The notes: generated by a model from the letters alone, not told the origin. Positions 23,582 through 38,183 are shown, numbered from the stretch's first letter. The stretch is DNA of 64,000 nucleotides from Paralvinella palmiformis (GCA_025642065.1 JAODUP010000833.1:62001-126000); one strand, 5' to 3'. Numbers and translations are program-made.

Positions 23582-25221
23582 GGGATTCTACAGCATCAGA
23601 AGAGTGAAATTTAGTGGCCCATATCCCAGGTTAAGTAAATTGTTAAGGTCCGCTATTTACCACGATCTTCATCACCAGTGACTTGCCTGACTAGGAAGGA
23701 TAACTTTTTCAAGTAATTTATATACAGTCTTACCAAATTCTCAGAGAATTGACTTCTTTAATTGGAACTCGTTACTTAATTTTGTTTTTATTTCACTGGC
23801 TCCCGGTGCACGTATTATATTCCGACTCATTATACACTAGCTAGAATGGCATAATGTGGTGTTGAACCTGGGAGTTACCAAATTTAAACACAATAATGAT
23901 GGCTCATTTTCAGAGCTTATTATTTAATTACCCATACGTGTGTATATTTGTTTTGTCGATTTTGCGCGTATTTTTGTATTTATTATGGAAGCTGTACAAA
24001 CAACTAAACATTGGCTTTTAGGCCGAGAACCTAAATATTTTCTGAACCTATATTTGTCTCAAGTTTATGGAGTGCAAATACTCACAATGCATTTTATCCA
24101 TGTTTAGTCAAGGAATAATAGCACATAGTTTTTGATATTTATTCAGTTATAAAACACGTTAACATTGTCTGTTCCTCATGAACAACTGTGCTGTATGATA
24201 TAAATTTTCACAAAATAAACACATTTTTATTCATTATTAATGCTATCACATGCTGAAGGTAATCTTCTACCATGCTTCTAAAACAATATATTTGTACACT
24301 GCATCATATACACAGTGGTCGCATGTAATACAACCAACATTACAGCTACCACACACACACACACACAGTGTATAATTATTACACAGCAGCTTTTGATTAA
24401 AATATAGTATGTGTGTGTGTGTGTTTTAAAATTGCATAAATCAAAAAGAATCGATTAATGAACAAGTGTGAAAATAATATGAATTTCTTATGAATGTCAC
24501 TTACAGATGGCAGCATTTTGAAAATCACGAAGCTTTAAAAAGTAATAATATCAAACATGATTGACAGCCGCACAATCAATGTGACAACTAATAATGTTTG
24601 ATTTTAATGAACATATGATGAAAATGGTCAAATGAATAAAAAACAATATACATGTGAATATATTATGTACACACACACACACACACATTTATATATATAA
24701 TATTATATAAACCATGTGACAATATATTTGGTCCTCAAAGTACCATTATCCAAGTAAATGAAACAGTAACATCTAACTGTCATTTTTGTAATACATCACT
24801 AAAGCTCAAATTTGATTTGCCTCCCACAGTATCAGCGAACAAATGTTTCATGTTATGCCAGTACCTGCTGGCAGATACCCAAACAGCAACATCGCCAGTG
24901 GAGCTTTATATATATATATATATATAAATTAGAGGAGCACCTGTTCCCAACATAAAACAGCATAAAGGTGATAATAAACAATACCACAGATTAGTGCACA
25001 TACTGAGTTTGTGTTCGTGCTCATCTTAAACCAAAACACGACCACGTGAACTAATTCAGTAGTTGGTTATTCACAACTAAATGTCCTTATGCCACTTCTT
25101 GCCTTCAACATTAACAAATATGTACCAAATTAAGTCATCTTTGCAACATTTGGCTGGGATTTATTTATTTTTCATAAACGGGAAACAATATAATTGACAA
25201 ACCTCTCTATTTATCCATCTA

Positions 25222-25254
<33 letters not shown>

Positions 25255-26534
25255 ACTGAACTATTCAGCAAGTTTCCAGGTTTGAACCAAGTCACCAATT
25301 TAAGATCACATGTTTCAGGATTAGGACTATCCAAATCGGTGAAATAAAGTATTTGTTGTTCACCAGGCAGATGACAAACATATCAACACATACCTCTTCT
25401 AAACAAATATGAGTTCCATGTGACTTTGTTTGTGATAATTAGCCAGAATCTATCTTTTGACATAATATTCACAACATCTGACCCTCAACAGGTAGCCACG
25501 TTTATTTGGATTATCACAAATATCAGCATAATTAAGATGCCAATATTCACAACACATTTGAAATTGACCAATCGCCACTCGCAAGTCCAATCTGTTTGCA
25601 AATTATAGAAACATTATGCATTATTCTGTAATATTGTCAGAACTAAAAATAGGTTACAGTACTGGCTTTTTGACATAGCCCAGTTAGAGCTAATAAAGTA
25701 GTGCAATGTAGAAAAGATAACTGTATTGTAAAATTCTTAAAAATCACGCCCACATTTGATATAGATATAATAATAATAATCATACTGTCAGCGGTTTGTA
25801 CAGCGTGTGACATAAATTAAAGATAATACCAATATTTCTGACTTGTATGCTGAGAGATTGAAAAGTATCTACAGATGGAGACGGTGATAAATATGCAGCC
25901 GCACGACAACGTTTACACAACACCATTGACTTGTATATTAATATCTGACAGTCTAAATTCACACATTTTCGTGTTTCTGATACCGGGGTTAATGAATGCG
26001 AGTTACTGTTAGATGTTCAGTACCACATAAGTTACCAACAAGTAAAGGTATACCGAATTAACACCCATTTGCACAAATGAAGTACATAAACTATCAAACG
26101 TATTCACGCACAGACACACACTTGTAGTACACAGTTAAAAGAATGATGCATGCAAGCAAACACACGCTAGTAATAAAATGTCTCCAAAAAGTCTGAATGG
26201 TATCACACATGCTTTTAAAATAATCAAAAACTAATGATAAGCCGTAATATCAAAATCTGGATATGCTATTGTCGTGTGAATACAGAGATAACTGGAGTCT
26301 ACTATATTTACAATCCTTTGACATCTAATAGTCACGAATCATCTGAAAATATTTTTCAGTATCATACAAAAAAATTAACCTCACTCACTTTGCTAAAAAA
26401 ATAAAGTCAACAAAGTATCTATCATTTACATGCTATGGATGTGTGGGTATATACTTGCTGACATATGAACACAGACGCACTTATGTATCCATGTACACAC
26501 ATATGCACGCATGCATAAACCTTGAGTGCAGTAT
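23582..26534. other. Convergent intergenic region
   Basis: Holds the 3' untranslated regions of IDUA (from the left) and the VWA-EGF-profilin gene (from the right). AATAAA on the plus strand (24214-24219) and TTTATT, its minus-strand counterpart, at 24226-24231 lie only a few bases apart; other candidates exist, for example near 25157. Short (CA)n and (TA)n tracts occur. No coding exon is recognised. Confidence 0.5.
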
Positions 26535-26945
26535 CTAATACCCTTCGCCAGTAATGTGATCCACAATCCATTGGACTTCCTTCCTCACTTTGCCCTTATC
26601 CGTTGACACCAGAGCAACGGCCACAATGAGATATGTCTTCGTCTTGCCGATGGCCAGCACACGCGGCTCCTGGGATGATCCAATCGTCTTCCCAATGGCC
26701 ATTGTTCCATCATTCTCCTGAATGTGATATTCAGCATCCTGAAGCAGGAGGGGCACATTTTCGTCTTGCTGTACCATCAACTCTCCCAGACGAAACACTT
26801 CGTCGGGATCAAACATCCACGCCATCGTCATGGTCTTCTTTTCTCCACCCATTTTCACGATCAGGGCGCGATCGATCACCTTGGACATCTCCAATTCAGA
26901 GATGTAGCTGTGCCAACTTTCCATGCCTGTCTTTAAAGTCATTGT
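26535..26945 (-). CDS. Terminal exon: profilin-like domain
   Basis: Residues 598-733 of the gene model. The acceptor is TTTCAG/ACAATG and the stop TAG at 26537-26535. From Met605 the sequence aligns with whole profilins: ESWHSYISEL matches the SWQ.YV..L start, TMTMAW the WA block, PDEVFRL the PEEI segment, YHIQENDGTMAIGK the strand-turn before the KTK strand (VLAIGKTKTYLIVAV), and the end DHITGEGY the C-terminal helix of profilins. The length from Met605 is 129 residues, close to the usual 125-140. The domain is diverged from conventional profilin, as profilin-4 is. Whether it binds actin cannot be told from sequence. Confidence 0.75.
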   Translation of the reverse strand, partial: TMTLKTGMESWHSYISELEMSKVIDRALIVKMGGEKKTMTMAWMFDPDEVFRLGELMVQQDENVPLLLQDAEYHIQENDGTMAIGKTIGSSQEPRVLAIGKTKTYLIVAVALVSTDKGKVRKEVQWIVDHITGEGY

Positions 26946-28521
26946 CTGAAATTAAAATAATAATAATAAGATTGGGGATATGAATCACCTTTTCTTTGTT
27001 CAGATTAATGGTGGCATATATACTTTGCAGAATAACTCTTGTGTGCTTAACTGTGAAGGCAGCGTTTTAGCAGTAATGCATCTAGCCAGGGTTATCCTAT
27101 GGCCACTGTGGCTCATGGGCAACCCCCTGAGCAGGTTCACGGTCCCAATACTCTCACCCACAAATTTAATTATATTAAAAAATTTGGATTCCATAAGCCC
27201 CTCGCAAATGCAGGGCCATGTATGGTCATCCTATTCACCGTACCCAAAGGATAGGCCTGTGCAAGATATAGTCTATTATCTGCCTCGACATATGGATAAT
27301 TATAGATTACAAAATTAGTTGGATTACTATGGTTCATGTCCATGAAAAATGACAGTATCAAATAGTATGCTTCCAAAAAAAAAAATTGCATAGATCTGTA
27401 TATCAGGCTATTATGGCAAAACAATGGCACAGAAAAAAAAATATTCGTCTGGGAAAGCTGGTTCAGGACACACTTAATTTTTATATTTATTTACCAGGTT
27501 CGGGGTGAATCACCTTAGAACACATATATTCCGAAGAGCTAATCATACACTTATAGATACTGTTCTTATTTTATAATAACCCTCATACCTGACATGGCAG
27601 TTCGGCATATTCATCTGTTTTCAGCTCATCAAAAACCGCCGTACTTTCTATCAGATCAGGTCGATGTGCTGAAGGTGCACTGGGCAACCTAAGGGGGGGG
27701 GGGTGAAAAAACAGTTGAAAGCAATGATTTTATGAAAGAAAATATATAGTATTGTAATTGCAGATTTAACAAAATAAAACGGAAAATTGACACATGGACA
27801 TACAAAGATCAAGACAGTAATGTCCAATTACAGTTCAAAAACCTGAATGTTAGTGTGGTTAATATTTTGCATAGAACAGTTATCTAACCATCTACTACCT
27901 CACTAATACATCCCTGCCATATTACCGCATACTCTGTTGTGTTAATATTTACCCTGGGACCCTGCTAGGAACCCTGCCAAGCTGTTACATGCCCTCCGAC
28001 ACATGATGCTGCTACAGTGCTTTTGTACAATTCTACATACCCTCTAAAAGTGCTACCTAGTCTCTCGCCATACCCTGACCTAGTGCTACACACCCTATCG
28101 CGATGTAATATCATACTACTAAACACCCTGTCACACTTATAGACACCTTACTGCACTATTACACACCCTACCCTAACCACACTGCCACACACCTTACCAT
28201 ACACCCTACCACACTACCAAATGTCCTACCACACTGCTAGAAGCCTACCCCACTACATATCCTACTCTACTACATGCCCTACAACACTATTGCACACTCC
28301 GCCACACTGCTACATACCCTATGCCATTATTATGCACCCTACCAAACTGCTATGCACCGTACCACATACCTTACAACTTTTCTACACACGCTGATGTATG
28401 TCCAAACTCCAATATAAAATATCCTACCACACTGCTATACACCCTACCACACTGACATACCCACGCTATCACCTTGCAATTAACACCCAATAATTACCCT
28501 ACCGTACACCCACCACAATGT

Positions 28522-28553
<32 letters not shown>

Positions 28554-31500
28554 ATCGCCCTACTATACAGCCCTAGTTCTCTGTTATACATACCCAGCCT
28601 GCGAGTCTTCCTCCATCTCTTTGATGTACTTGCTCCCACGGAGCGTCCTCTTCTTCCAGAATCCGTTGAACTGCTGCGCGATGCTCTTCACTTCCTGTTT
28701 GTTCTTCGCCTTCCGGCCCCGACTGATGCACACGGCCACCGCCGCGATCACGATGACGATTAAGAGGCCGCCCCCGACGCATGCGCCGATGATGATCCAC
28801 AGCGTGTTGTTCGGCTTCTGGCTGGTCGTCGTCAGCACCGTGACAGTGACGATCTGCGTGGTCGTCGTCACGTTCCTGTCCTGACAGTACCTGCCGATCC
28901 ATTGTGCGGGACAGTTGCAGTGGAAGTTCGAAACCCGATCCTCGCAGGTACCGTTGTTCGTGCACGTGTCGTTCGTGCACTCGTCGATGTCGATCTCGCA
29001 GTACTGGCCCTTGTAGCCCCACTTGGTACACACGCAAGTGAATACGTCCGCGCCCAAGCCGTCCACACACACGGATTCGTGTTGGCATTTATCGTTGTTC
29101 GAGCACGCATCGATGTTGACGCTACAGTTTTCGCCCTGCCAGTCGTCGAGACAGACGCACTCGATATCCGTTTCGTTCAGGGCTACACACCTCTGGTGGT
29201 CATTACACGTCGAAGACTCGCACGGATCTAAAAAGAATCATTCGTTTTAATTCGGATCTTAGTTCAAATCTTAGTGATTTATACCGGACATTCAAGAAGG
29301 TTTTAAATGTAATGCTGATGTCGTCTCGATCCCGTCATCTGATATTTTAATACCGTAAACAAACATTTTGTATACATCGGGATAACCAGTTCTCCCAATA
29401 TTTTACTGTGGTCAGTGGTGTAAGACGGGATGGAATTAAAGAAAATGTTGGGCGTTTCGGAATGGCCGATACCCAGTGTAGGTTTTACAGCGTTGACAGA
29501 TTTCATATTTCAGTGAATGAAGCTTTGCATTAGACAATCAGATTGATAATTATCATAAGTTGACATCTGAAAACTTAAAATCAGACCACACTGTCAATAA
29601 TGTCATGACCTCTACGTACCTATGCATCCTGGACTCGAACAATTGCAACTTTCTTTATTAATATTTCCTGTGATTACTGTTTTACTATCCGAAGGGCAAG
29701 GCGTGCACTGTAGGTCATTTCCTTGGGTTCTTTTATAGGTATTCAGTGGACATTCTGGAAAAGAATAAAATATACCTCTAGTAATCAGTTTGGCTTTAAA
29801 AGGGAGCATGGCACAGATATGCGTGTATGTGTGTGTGTGTGTTCGTCAGCAAACAGCGGAATACTTCAATCAACGATATAGTCGATTATATATGTGTTAT
29901 ATTGATGCATCAAAAGCATTTGATCGTATTAATTAGTAGGGTCTCTTAAACAAATGTATTTAACGTAATATTGATGTTGTTTTGATCTCGTCATCTGGTG
30001 ATGATAATGATGATGATTGATGTATTACGGCCATCTCGTCATCTGGTAGTTTGGTACTGTAAACAAATAGTCTCTATATGCGTTGGGACAACCAATTCTA
30101 TCAATAATTTACTCTGCTCAATGGGTATAAGACAGGATGGAATTATTTCGCGTGTGGTTTAAAAAATATTTACCTGAACGATCTTAGGTTACAACTTGAA
30201 CCAGGGCTATATTGGTCGTAGTGTGAATGGCATAATGATAAATCATTTAATTTATGCAGATGACACCTGTATCATAACTCCCAAACACTCGGCTTCGCGG
30301 GAACTGTTTAATATCTGTACTGACTTTGCTGACAAATTGCTTTATTCCAGAGCAAATATGCCTACCAATCTGTTCAAAACGTGTTCGTCGAGTATAAAAC
30401 TACTTATATCATTCCTTTGTACTGCTTTTTGGTTGTCATTTACGATCCAAGTATAAACGGTATTCATATAATCGTCTTGTAGTGGCCTTTAATAGTAGAC
30501 ACAGAAAATTGTTTGGCCTTCAAAGTCTGCAATTTATGTCAATAGTATCATTGATTCGGTTTGAGGCTCTTTATCATCTGGAAGCTACATCACGGCTAGT
30601 TATAATATACATGTAACCTGAGAGACTCTGGTGCACAAGAATCATTATATCTTCTAAAAATATTTGAATGGCAAAGCTTTCACAAAATGGTGAGACGTAT
30701 ACGAGATATCCGAACAGCCTACAATAGGGCAATTCGAAAGCACATAAGAAGGCAAGTTCATCTGTTATTTTACTTAATGCTCCAAACCTCGTTTAGCAAT
30801 TGGTCATTCATTGTGTACAATAGCTTTTCACCATCTCTGCGGCACGCTGGTTGTCTTTAACCATCTTCGCTGCACATTGGTTGTCTTTAAGAAACTCGAG
30901 GACAAAGAAGAATTACGGTTTTTGATAGTTTCAACCTTATCGGGTGACGAACCAGACGGCAGGCAAGGAATGTTCGCAACAAAGGTCACCAACTTTACAG
31001 ATGACCATCCTCGGGATATTGTTATCAAGCCAGAGGCCAGGCGAGGTGAAGCACGCTGTATAGCAATGAACGAGGACATTGGTATGATGGCTACTCCAAT
31101 ACAAAAACAACAACAAAAATAGCATCAACTGCGGGACACATCTTCGACGAATTTACAAGACTAGAGTTCTAAATATATTTGCTGTCAGTCACTGAACAAA
31201 AGTTCTGATATTTGTTCTGTATAAAAACGATTAATCGTCACCATCGTCATCAACGCTATCGTCACATCACCATTAACATATTTCACAATTGACAGTAGCA
31301 AAAATTCTAACACGGAGTTTCTTTATATATTATAATATGGCTGATAACAAGAAATTTTTCTTGACCAGTACAGCTTGTTCATCTCCCGAACAAGAAATTT
31401 AATTCATGATTACAACAATTAAATACCCTAAATTATATTTCGCATAGTTCATTTAACAGGTGGTGTCTTGTAAGTTGTATTCAATTGCATTAGTGTCTGC

Positions 31501-31654
31501 TGGTGATGGAGCAGATATACCCATGACATGTGAAGATAAGTGTTCAAAGCATCTTATCATATGCACGAAATATGCTGGTATCTTGATTCGAGGCTCAGTG
31601 CGTCAATATCTCTGCACTGGCCATAAATGATTTAAGCTTCGAGCAAGAAAAAAG

Positions 31655-31693
<39 letters not shown>

Positions 31694-32251
31694 GTTTCTG
31701 AAAATGCCTCGCATTATTAAACTGAATGGAAGCGCTTGTCCTAGCATGGTACCAAAATACCAGGCACACACAGCAATCGTTTTGGTGAAACATGATCACT
31801 ATATATGTCTCTAGTCGAAATGTGCATCAAATGTTTTTCTTCGCCAAAAAGTCATTATATATTATTCTTTTCTTGTGTTGTCATGCTACGTGATGGAAAC
31901 TAGCATAAGAGACATCGTGAGGACTGTAATAAGGTCAATAAAAGCCGTTCTAAACGCATGAAAACTGACGATTACATAAACTAAACTATCTCATAACTAT
32001 AAATGAACATCTAAGCTTCATAAATGGGATACACATGTCTTCTCCCTCCCCCCCCCCCATTTCATAATTGTTTTACGCACACCCACACATGCACACGTAC
32101 ACACACCAGTAGCAACAATGAAAAGGCATCCGGGACACATCGGACACAGAAAATCTTAAACGATCTGTATTCCTGCATCTGGAAAAACAACTTCTTAACA
32201 ATAACTATATGTATACTGGCACATCAATCACTAAACCAGAGAGAGAGATAG

Positions 32252-32295
<44 letters not shown>

Positions 32296-32565
32296 AGAGG
32301 CCGTTTTGAGCTGAGAAACACCGAACCCAGAATAAATGACAAAATGTCTGTTCAGTCAGACGGAAATTAGATAAGTGAGTCATCCACAATCACACATATA
32401 GTATCCTTCAGTTGACTTAAATCAATCAAACATATCATACAGGGCACATATATTTGTAGTACAATTTTCACTGGGATTCCGGAAATTACCCTTTACGACA
32501 AGTCATCCAATAACCAATTAAACCTAAAAATACCAAGCAACAAGGCTTTCATTATGGCATACCAG

Positions 32566-32607
<42 letters not shown>

Positions 32608-33141
32608 ACGCTAATAATGGCAGTAGCAGGCAAAACAAAGAACAGGCAGGTTTTATTAAATAAAAGCAGAAAATTACATTTCTTGTTTTTCTGTGACTGA
32701 CATCATTAAGATAACACGACTTTTTCCAAGGAAGCAGAGTATACTCAAATACAACTTATAGCCACACTTTCCATCCAACCTACAGACACAGACCATTCAG
32801 TGCTATATACCCAGAGTCTGCGAGGCCTTCCCAAGAATAAGTCTCCTCGCCGCAAGAGCCGTTTGCAAACGTTTGGTACTCTGCCAAGACACTCATCATC
32901 TAGAAACAACTAAAAATAGTTGTTTTGTTTTATTTGTTGATGTCCGCCGCCGAAAAAGATGCGCCCTTTCTCTTCGCATTCGGCTAACGTAGAGGCAGAA
33001 TGCCGCAGTGTGTGGGGGGGCGAGCCTATAACCTAGACACGCCTATAGACAACATAACCGGATATGTACATCGGCCAAGATGGCCTATGACGCATGTTGC
33101 TTCCTTTCTCGTCGGAAGCTGACTGATGGTGCGTGCGTGCA

Positions 33142-33185
<44 letters not shown>

Positions 33186-36100
33186 TGTCCACGTGTTATT
33201 GCATATGTCCCCATCGCCCCGACCGGCAAAATATTTTTTTTAAATGAGCGAAAATGTATATCAACCAGCCAAAATATCCGAGCACATTTCCGACCTAATT
33301 ACAGGTAGTTAATTTCTTCGGAGTCGATGACGACTGCTCGAGAAAAGGGCCATCAAATAAACATTATTTGACACCAAACAAATGATCTAGCAATCATTCT
33401 TTACCAGAACAACTCAGCCAAGGTTAAACGTGTTCGCTGAATAGTAACGGCTCTGTGCTTCGCCTTAAACAGACACAAATCTAATAATAAATTTATTATA
33501 AAAAAAAAATTCTAGGAGACAATTAATGCTCTACTAATATAATTATTTATCGTCCGGAAGTGTTTTCCATTGAGCTTTATGGAAGTCTATCGGGAGTGAT
33601 GGAGTGGCTGTGTGGCTAGCTGAGGATGATGAAGCCTTGCATCGGCATCAAAAGTTAATTGTTCATAAATTGCGGGAAGACACAACAGGATGATTCTATT
33701 CTATATGCCAAACTCGCCGTTCGAGTGGGGGGGAGGGGTTCTTTGTGATAATTAATCACCGCGGTAGATGTTTGGATGTTTGCTGTTTTACGGCCGCTTT
33801 TGTGCACAAGGTAGGCCAAATGGGCTGAGCGACCTCCAAAGGTAACGAGGCGAAGTGAAAGACATGCCGACGCCAAGATTTGAACTCGGGTGGTTTAGAT
33901 CTGCGGCCGACAGCGTAACAGTTCAGCAGAACGATTGGTCGTGAACTTGTTCTGGAACTGCCAAAATAAACAGCAGCTCAGTAAGAAACTGAGAAAGCAA
34001 GTTTCACTTTCTCCCGTTTACAGGATCCCGTTTACAGGATCCTTACAGCATTTTCGGTTTCTGTTCTCAGGCCGGCGGCATGTTTTAGTGTCAAACCTGA
34101 ACAATGGGCGTTTGAACCATTCCTTATTTTCCTATTTTAAAGTAAGAAACGTCCCCCTCTCTGTTGATGAGCATGTGTATGCATTCAACATATGAATCAC
34201 CCCCCAAAAAATCTATAGCAGGCCAAACAACGCCACAAATTTAGCTTAGAATTAAGTTACATGTTTTGAGGATAGGTTGGCTTCACTTGACCTAACCTCC
34301 CCAATGTTTTACAACTATACTCGAACAGGATATAAGGAGGAGTCTGGACCAGGGCCGTCTTAACGGGTGGGCAGGCTGGGCACTTGCCGAGGGGCCCCAC
34401 GAACATAGGGGCCCATGCTAAACAATGCACGTTGTGAGTTGCTGTCTACTACGCTATACTCAACTATATGTGTTACTCTATTACAAGCGGACATTGGCGT
34501 TCGCACGTGTATGTATGTGTAGGGATCTCGACCATTTACATTTTTATTCCCGTGAGCGGTTGTGTAGGTAGGGGCCCCAGTGCACTGCTTTGCCCGGGGG
34601 CCTATAATACTGGTAAGATGGTCCTGCCGTAGGGGCCCCAGTGCACTGCTTGCCCGGGGGCCTATGATGCTGTTAAGATGACCCTGATGTAGGGGCCCCT
34701 GTGCACTGCTTTCCCAGGGGCCTGTAATGCCGTTAAGATGGCCTGGGTCTGGACCATTTACTAACCCCATCCCATCTCCTGGATATCAGCCTCTTATTAG
34801 TACCCTCGTTAGTAGTAATCCAAACACAGTGAGTGAGTGAGTGAGTGAGTGAGTGAGTGAGTGAGTGAGTGAGTGAGTGAGTGAGTGAGTGAGTGAGTGA
34901 GTGAGTGTGGTGGATGTGGTGGTGATGATGAGTGGATGGTGGTGAGTGGTGGTTGGTAGTAATTGTATGAGTGGTGGTGAGTGGTAGGGGTTGGTGAGTT
35001 GAGTGAGTGAGTGAGTGGTTAGTGGTGTGTAGGTAGTGACTGATGTATATATGGTGATGGTGATGATGATGAGTGGTGATGTGTATTATGCATCGGTAAG
35101 TAATCATGTGATTATAACATGGATATAGTTTATAGTAGTAGTGAGAATGGTGAGTGGTGGGGTGAGTGTAGAGTGAGTGAGTGAGTGAGTGAGTGAGTGA
35201 GTGAGTGGTGAGTGAGTGAGTGAGTGAGTGAGTGAGTGAGTGAGTGAGTGTTATGTTTAGCTAGGACGATTTTCCAACATGGTACATATGATCCGATGAA
35301 ACATCCTACAGACACAGGTAAAAGTGGAATAGATCTAGGGAGCCCAAACTATGTATTCCAGCACGATATCGATCGCACTCCAGTTGCGCCACAATCCGAC
35401 TACGTGCCGTGTAGGTCACATGATTACATAAATGTACATTTTCAACAAAAATGGTAAACTTCTGTCTTCTGTTTCGGGTCGAGAACGTACTAGTTAATTC
35501 ACGACACGAAAAACTTCCTGGTGACAGATGAATCATGGCATAGTTAAGAAACCGCAGTAATGTCGATAGTTTTGCTAACAAGCCGCAAAACGTGATCTCA
35601 CACACACGCGCGCACACACACACACACAAACATAAGTGTTGTATTTATTTTGTTAGCATCAGTATTGTATTGACAAAAACCGGATGTCTCTTGCGGCCTA
35701 TGACTAAAATATAAAAATTATATTTGTGTAAATACTTCATCGTAGTCCACCCGATACAGATTCTACTTCCTGTTACTGAAGTCTCTAAGGAGTGTAATAA
35801 AGTTTTTCTTGATCTTTGGTTAAAACGTATTATACACAATACTTATCGTTCATTCTTATTGAAGGGGAGTCGATTTACTTAACACCTAAAGTGACGTCTC
35901 GGTGGAAAGCCGTAAATATGCGTATTATAATGAAGGATATCGGTGGATTGACAAAACAGCACCATCATGTCATTACGTAACTTTAAACCTCTCGGACTTT
36001 ATCTCGGTCCATCTGTCTGTGACTCCCTCTTTTCAGCCTTCCGTCTGTCCGTCTGTCCGTCAACACATCCAGCTAGCCAGCCACATATCTATCTAATTTC

Positions 36101-38183
36101 TTTTCTATCAATATATTTGTCTCTTCATTGTAAGTATTTAAATGCACACCTCTCAACAGAAATAGCTATACCCTCTTAAAATACTCTTAAAGTATTTTCA
36201 CACACACAACACACATCCACAACACACACAGGGTTATGCTTACTGAGCAAGTCTCAATCCAACCCATCAACTGTTTGACCGAATATTTCTAACCCAATTA
36301 GGATGTCATCCTGTCGGGCCACAAAGGCCTCCCTACTCGGCTGTGTTAATTAATTAATTAACATAGCCTCTTCATAGACCCCCACAGATGAGTATAAATA
36401 TTTTAACAGCAGGTAGCTATGTTCTACAGCTAGGTAGAAGCAGACTGGGTTAATAAATATTTTCATGGATCTTCCAGATGAAAACCAAGTGTTTTACGTC
36501 TTCAGAGGATTCTGGGCGTCTCACTTGAATCCAGTGACACTGAAATTCTAATTCGCATCGTCACTCAACCCCGAAGTCTTCAACTGGGAAATTAACCTCC
36601 AGCCTTCCTGGGAATGAAACTCACCATCACGTTTCACGGGAGCTCTATTTCCGTTTTGTTAAAAAAAAACTTTCAAACGTGGGTAATTTGCTATATGCAT
36701 TACATTCGGCCATATTACAACAACAACAACAACAACAACAACAACATAAAGCCTACTATTACATGTTTGTTCGCGAGGCAAATCATCTACGTCTTCCATT
36801 AACCAGAATTAGCAAGCCATTCGCCGAAGTCACCGTGTCAAACGCTTTGCGCGCGTCGCCATCCAGACTACTAAGAGAACTCCAGTCTAGCTGTTTCAAA
36901 ACGATTAGCATTATACAGCCAATTAGGCGGCAAGAAAATAGTGAACTTACTGATGCAGGTCTTGTTGGCGGGGTCGTAGTAAGAGCCGGGATAACACAAG
37001 TACGACTTGATGCCTCTATCTATGTCACAGTAGCAAGGCAAACTGGAATTGGTATGGTTTTCATCGTCGCACCCGATCAAATATACTGGTGTATCTGAAA
37101 GCGAACAATACGAAGTCATTTAAAAAAATGTCGTTTCAATTTCCGGCTTTGCAAAAAATAAAAAGGAAAATAGAAGCGGATTTGGCTTTTCGGATAGTGT
37201 AACTGACAGAATACTACTGTTAAGCGGTCAGGACAACGCCCCCTCATTGGTAATAAAAGGGTAGAAAATGATCTCGGATTTGGGTAGGAGAAAAAGGAGG
37301 GATTTCATAAAAGAACATTTAGATATAACATTGTCAATCAGTTCCCGAAAAATAAGTCATATAATGGAATTTATTGTATTGAACCGCTTCATGTATGTAC
37401 ATCGATGTTATTGAGAAACCATTGTCAGGAGTCGCCCCAGCGCGTATCAAACTGAAGGACTTTCATCATAATCATTGTGTAACTGAAATAAAAATAAACA
37501 TTGACATTTGTGGACATCTATAGTCATCGTTATTATTATTTGTGACAGTGCCCTACAGATAGGTAGCTTAAAAATGAGTAACAGGAATGAAAAATTTCCT
37601 TCATAATTAAGGTTCTTTTATGTAAAGATGTAGATTTTAACATGTCCAACAGATGATGATGACGATAGATGTTTTACGGCCACTTTTGTGCTCCAAAGGT
37701 AGTGAAGCGAAGTCAAAGATGAAACAACTTTTAGATATGCGCACGCCGATATTCGAATACAGCTGATAGTGATCGGAGGTCCGGCACGCTACCGCTAGAC
37801 CACGGAGGCGCCCGTAACCCCGGCCCAACCCCCTCAACAACAAAAAACGACGATGAAGAATTTAAAGCATCTACAGGCAAATCTTTGAACCACTCTTCTG
37901 GTTCCTGATCGTCTTCTTGGTACGATATTAGCAGTAGAATGATTACATATACATAATAATATGTTGTTGTTATGGTGACCGGTGTTCCGTCAGTGTTTAT
38001 TTCCCCGTTTTGTGGCAAGGGAATTTAAATGGAATTCGATCAACTGGAATAAGAAAATGGACAAGCTACATAATTAAACAAATATGAATCAAGAAAATCG
38101 CTTCACGGCCTCTATGGGCATCGTTGTGTTATGAACAGAAAATATCCAATATTTATTTTAATACATTTAATATCATTATCGAG

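Noticed and set aside
28573..29088. Long alternative frames on both strands over the EGF exon
   Set aside because: They are shadows created by the GC-rich exon; the EGF frame has the cysteine spacing, a membrane helix and correct splice phases.
35130..35315. Minus-strand frames made of repeated THSL residues
   Set aside because: They are translations of the (GTGA)n tract.
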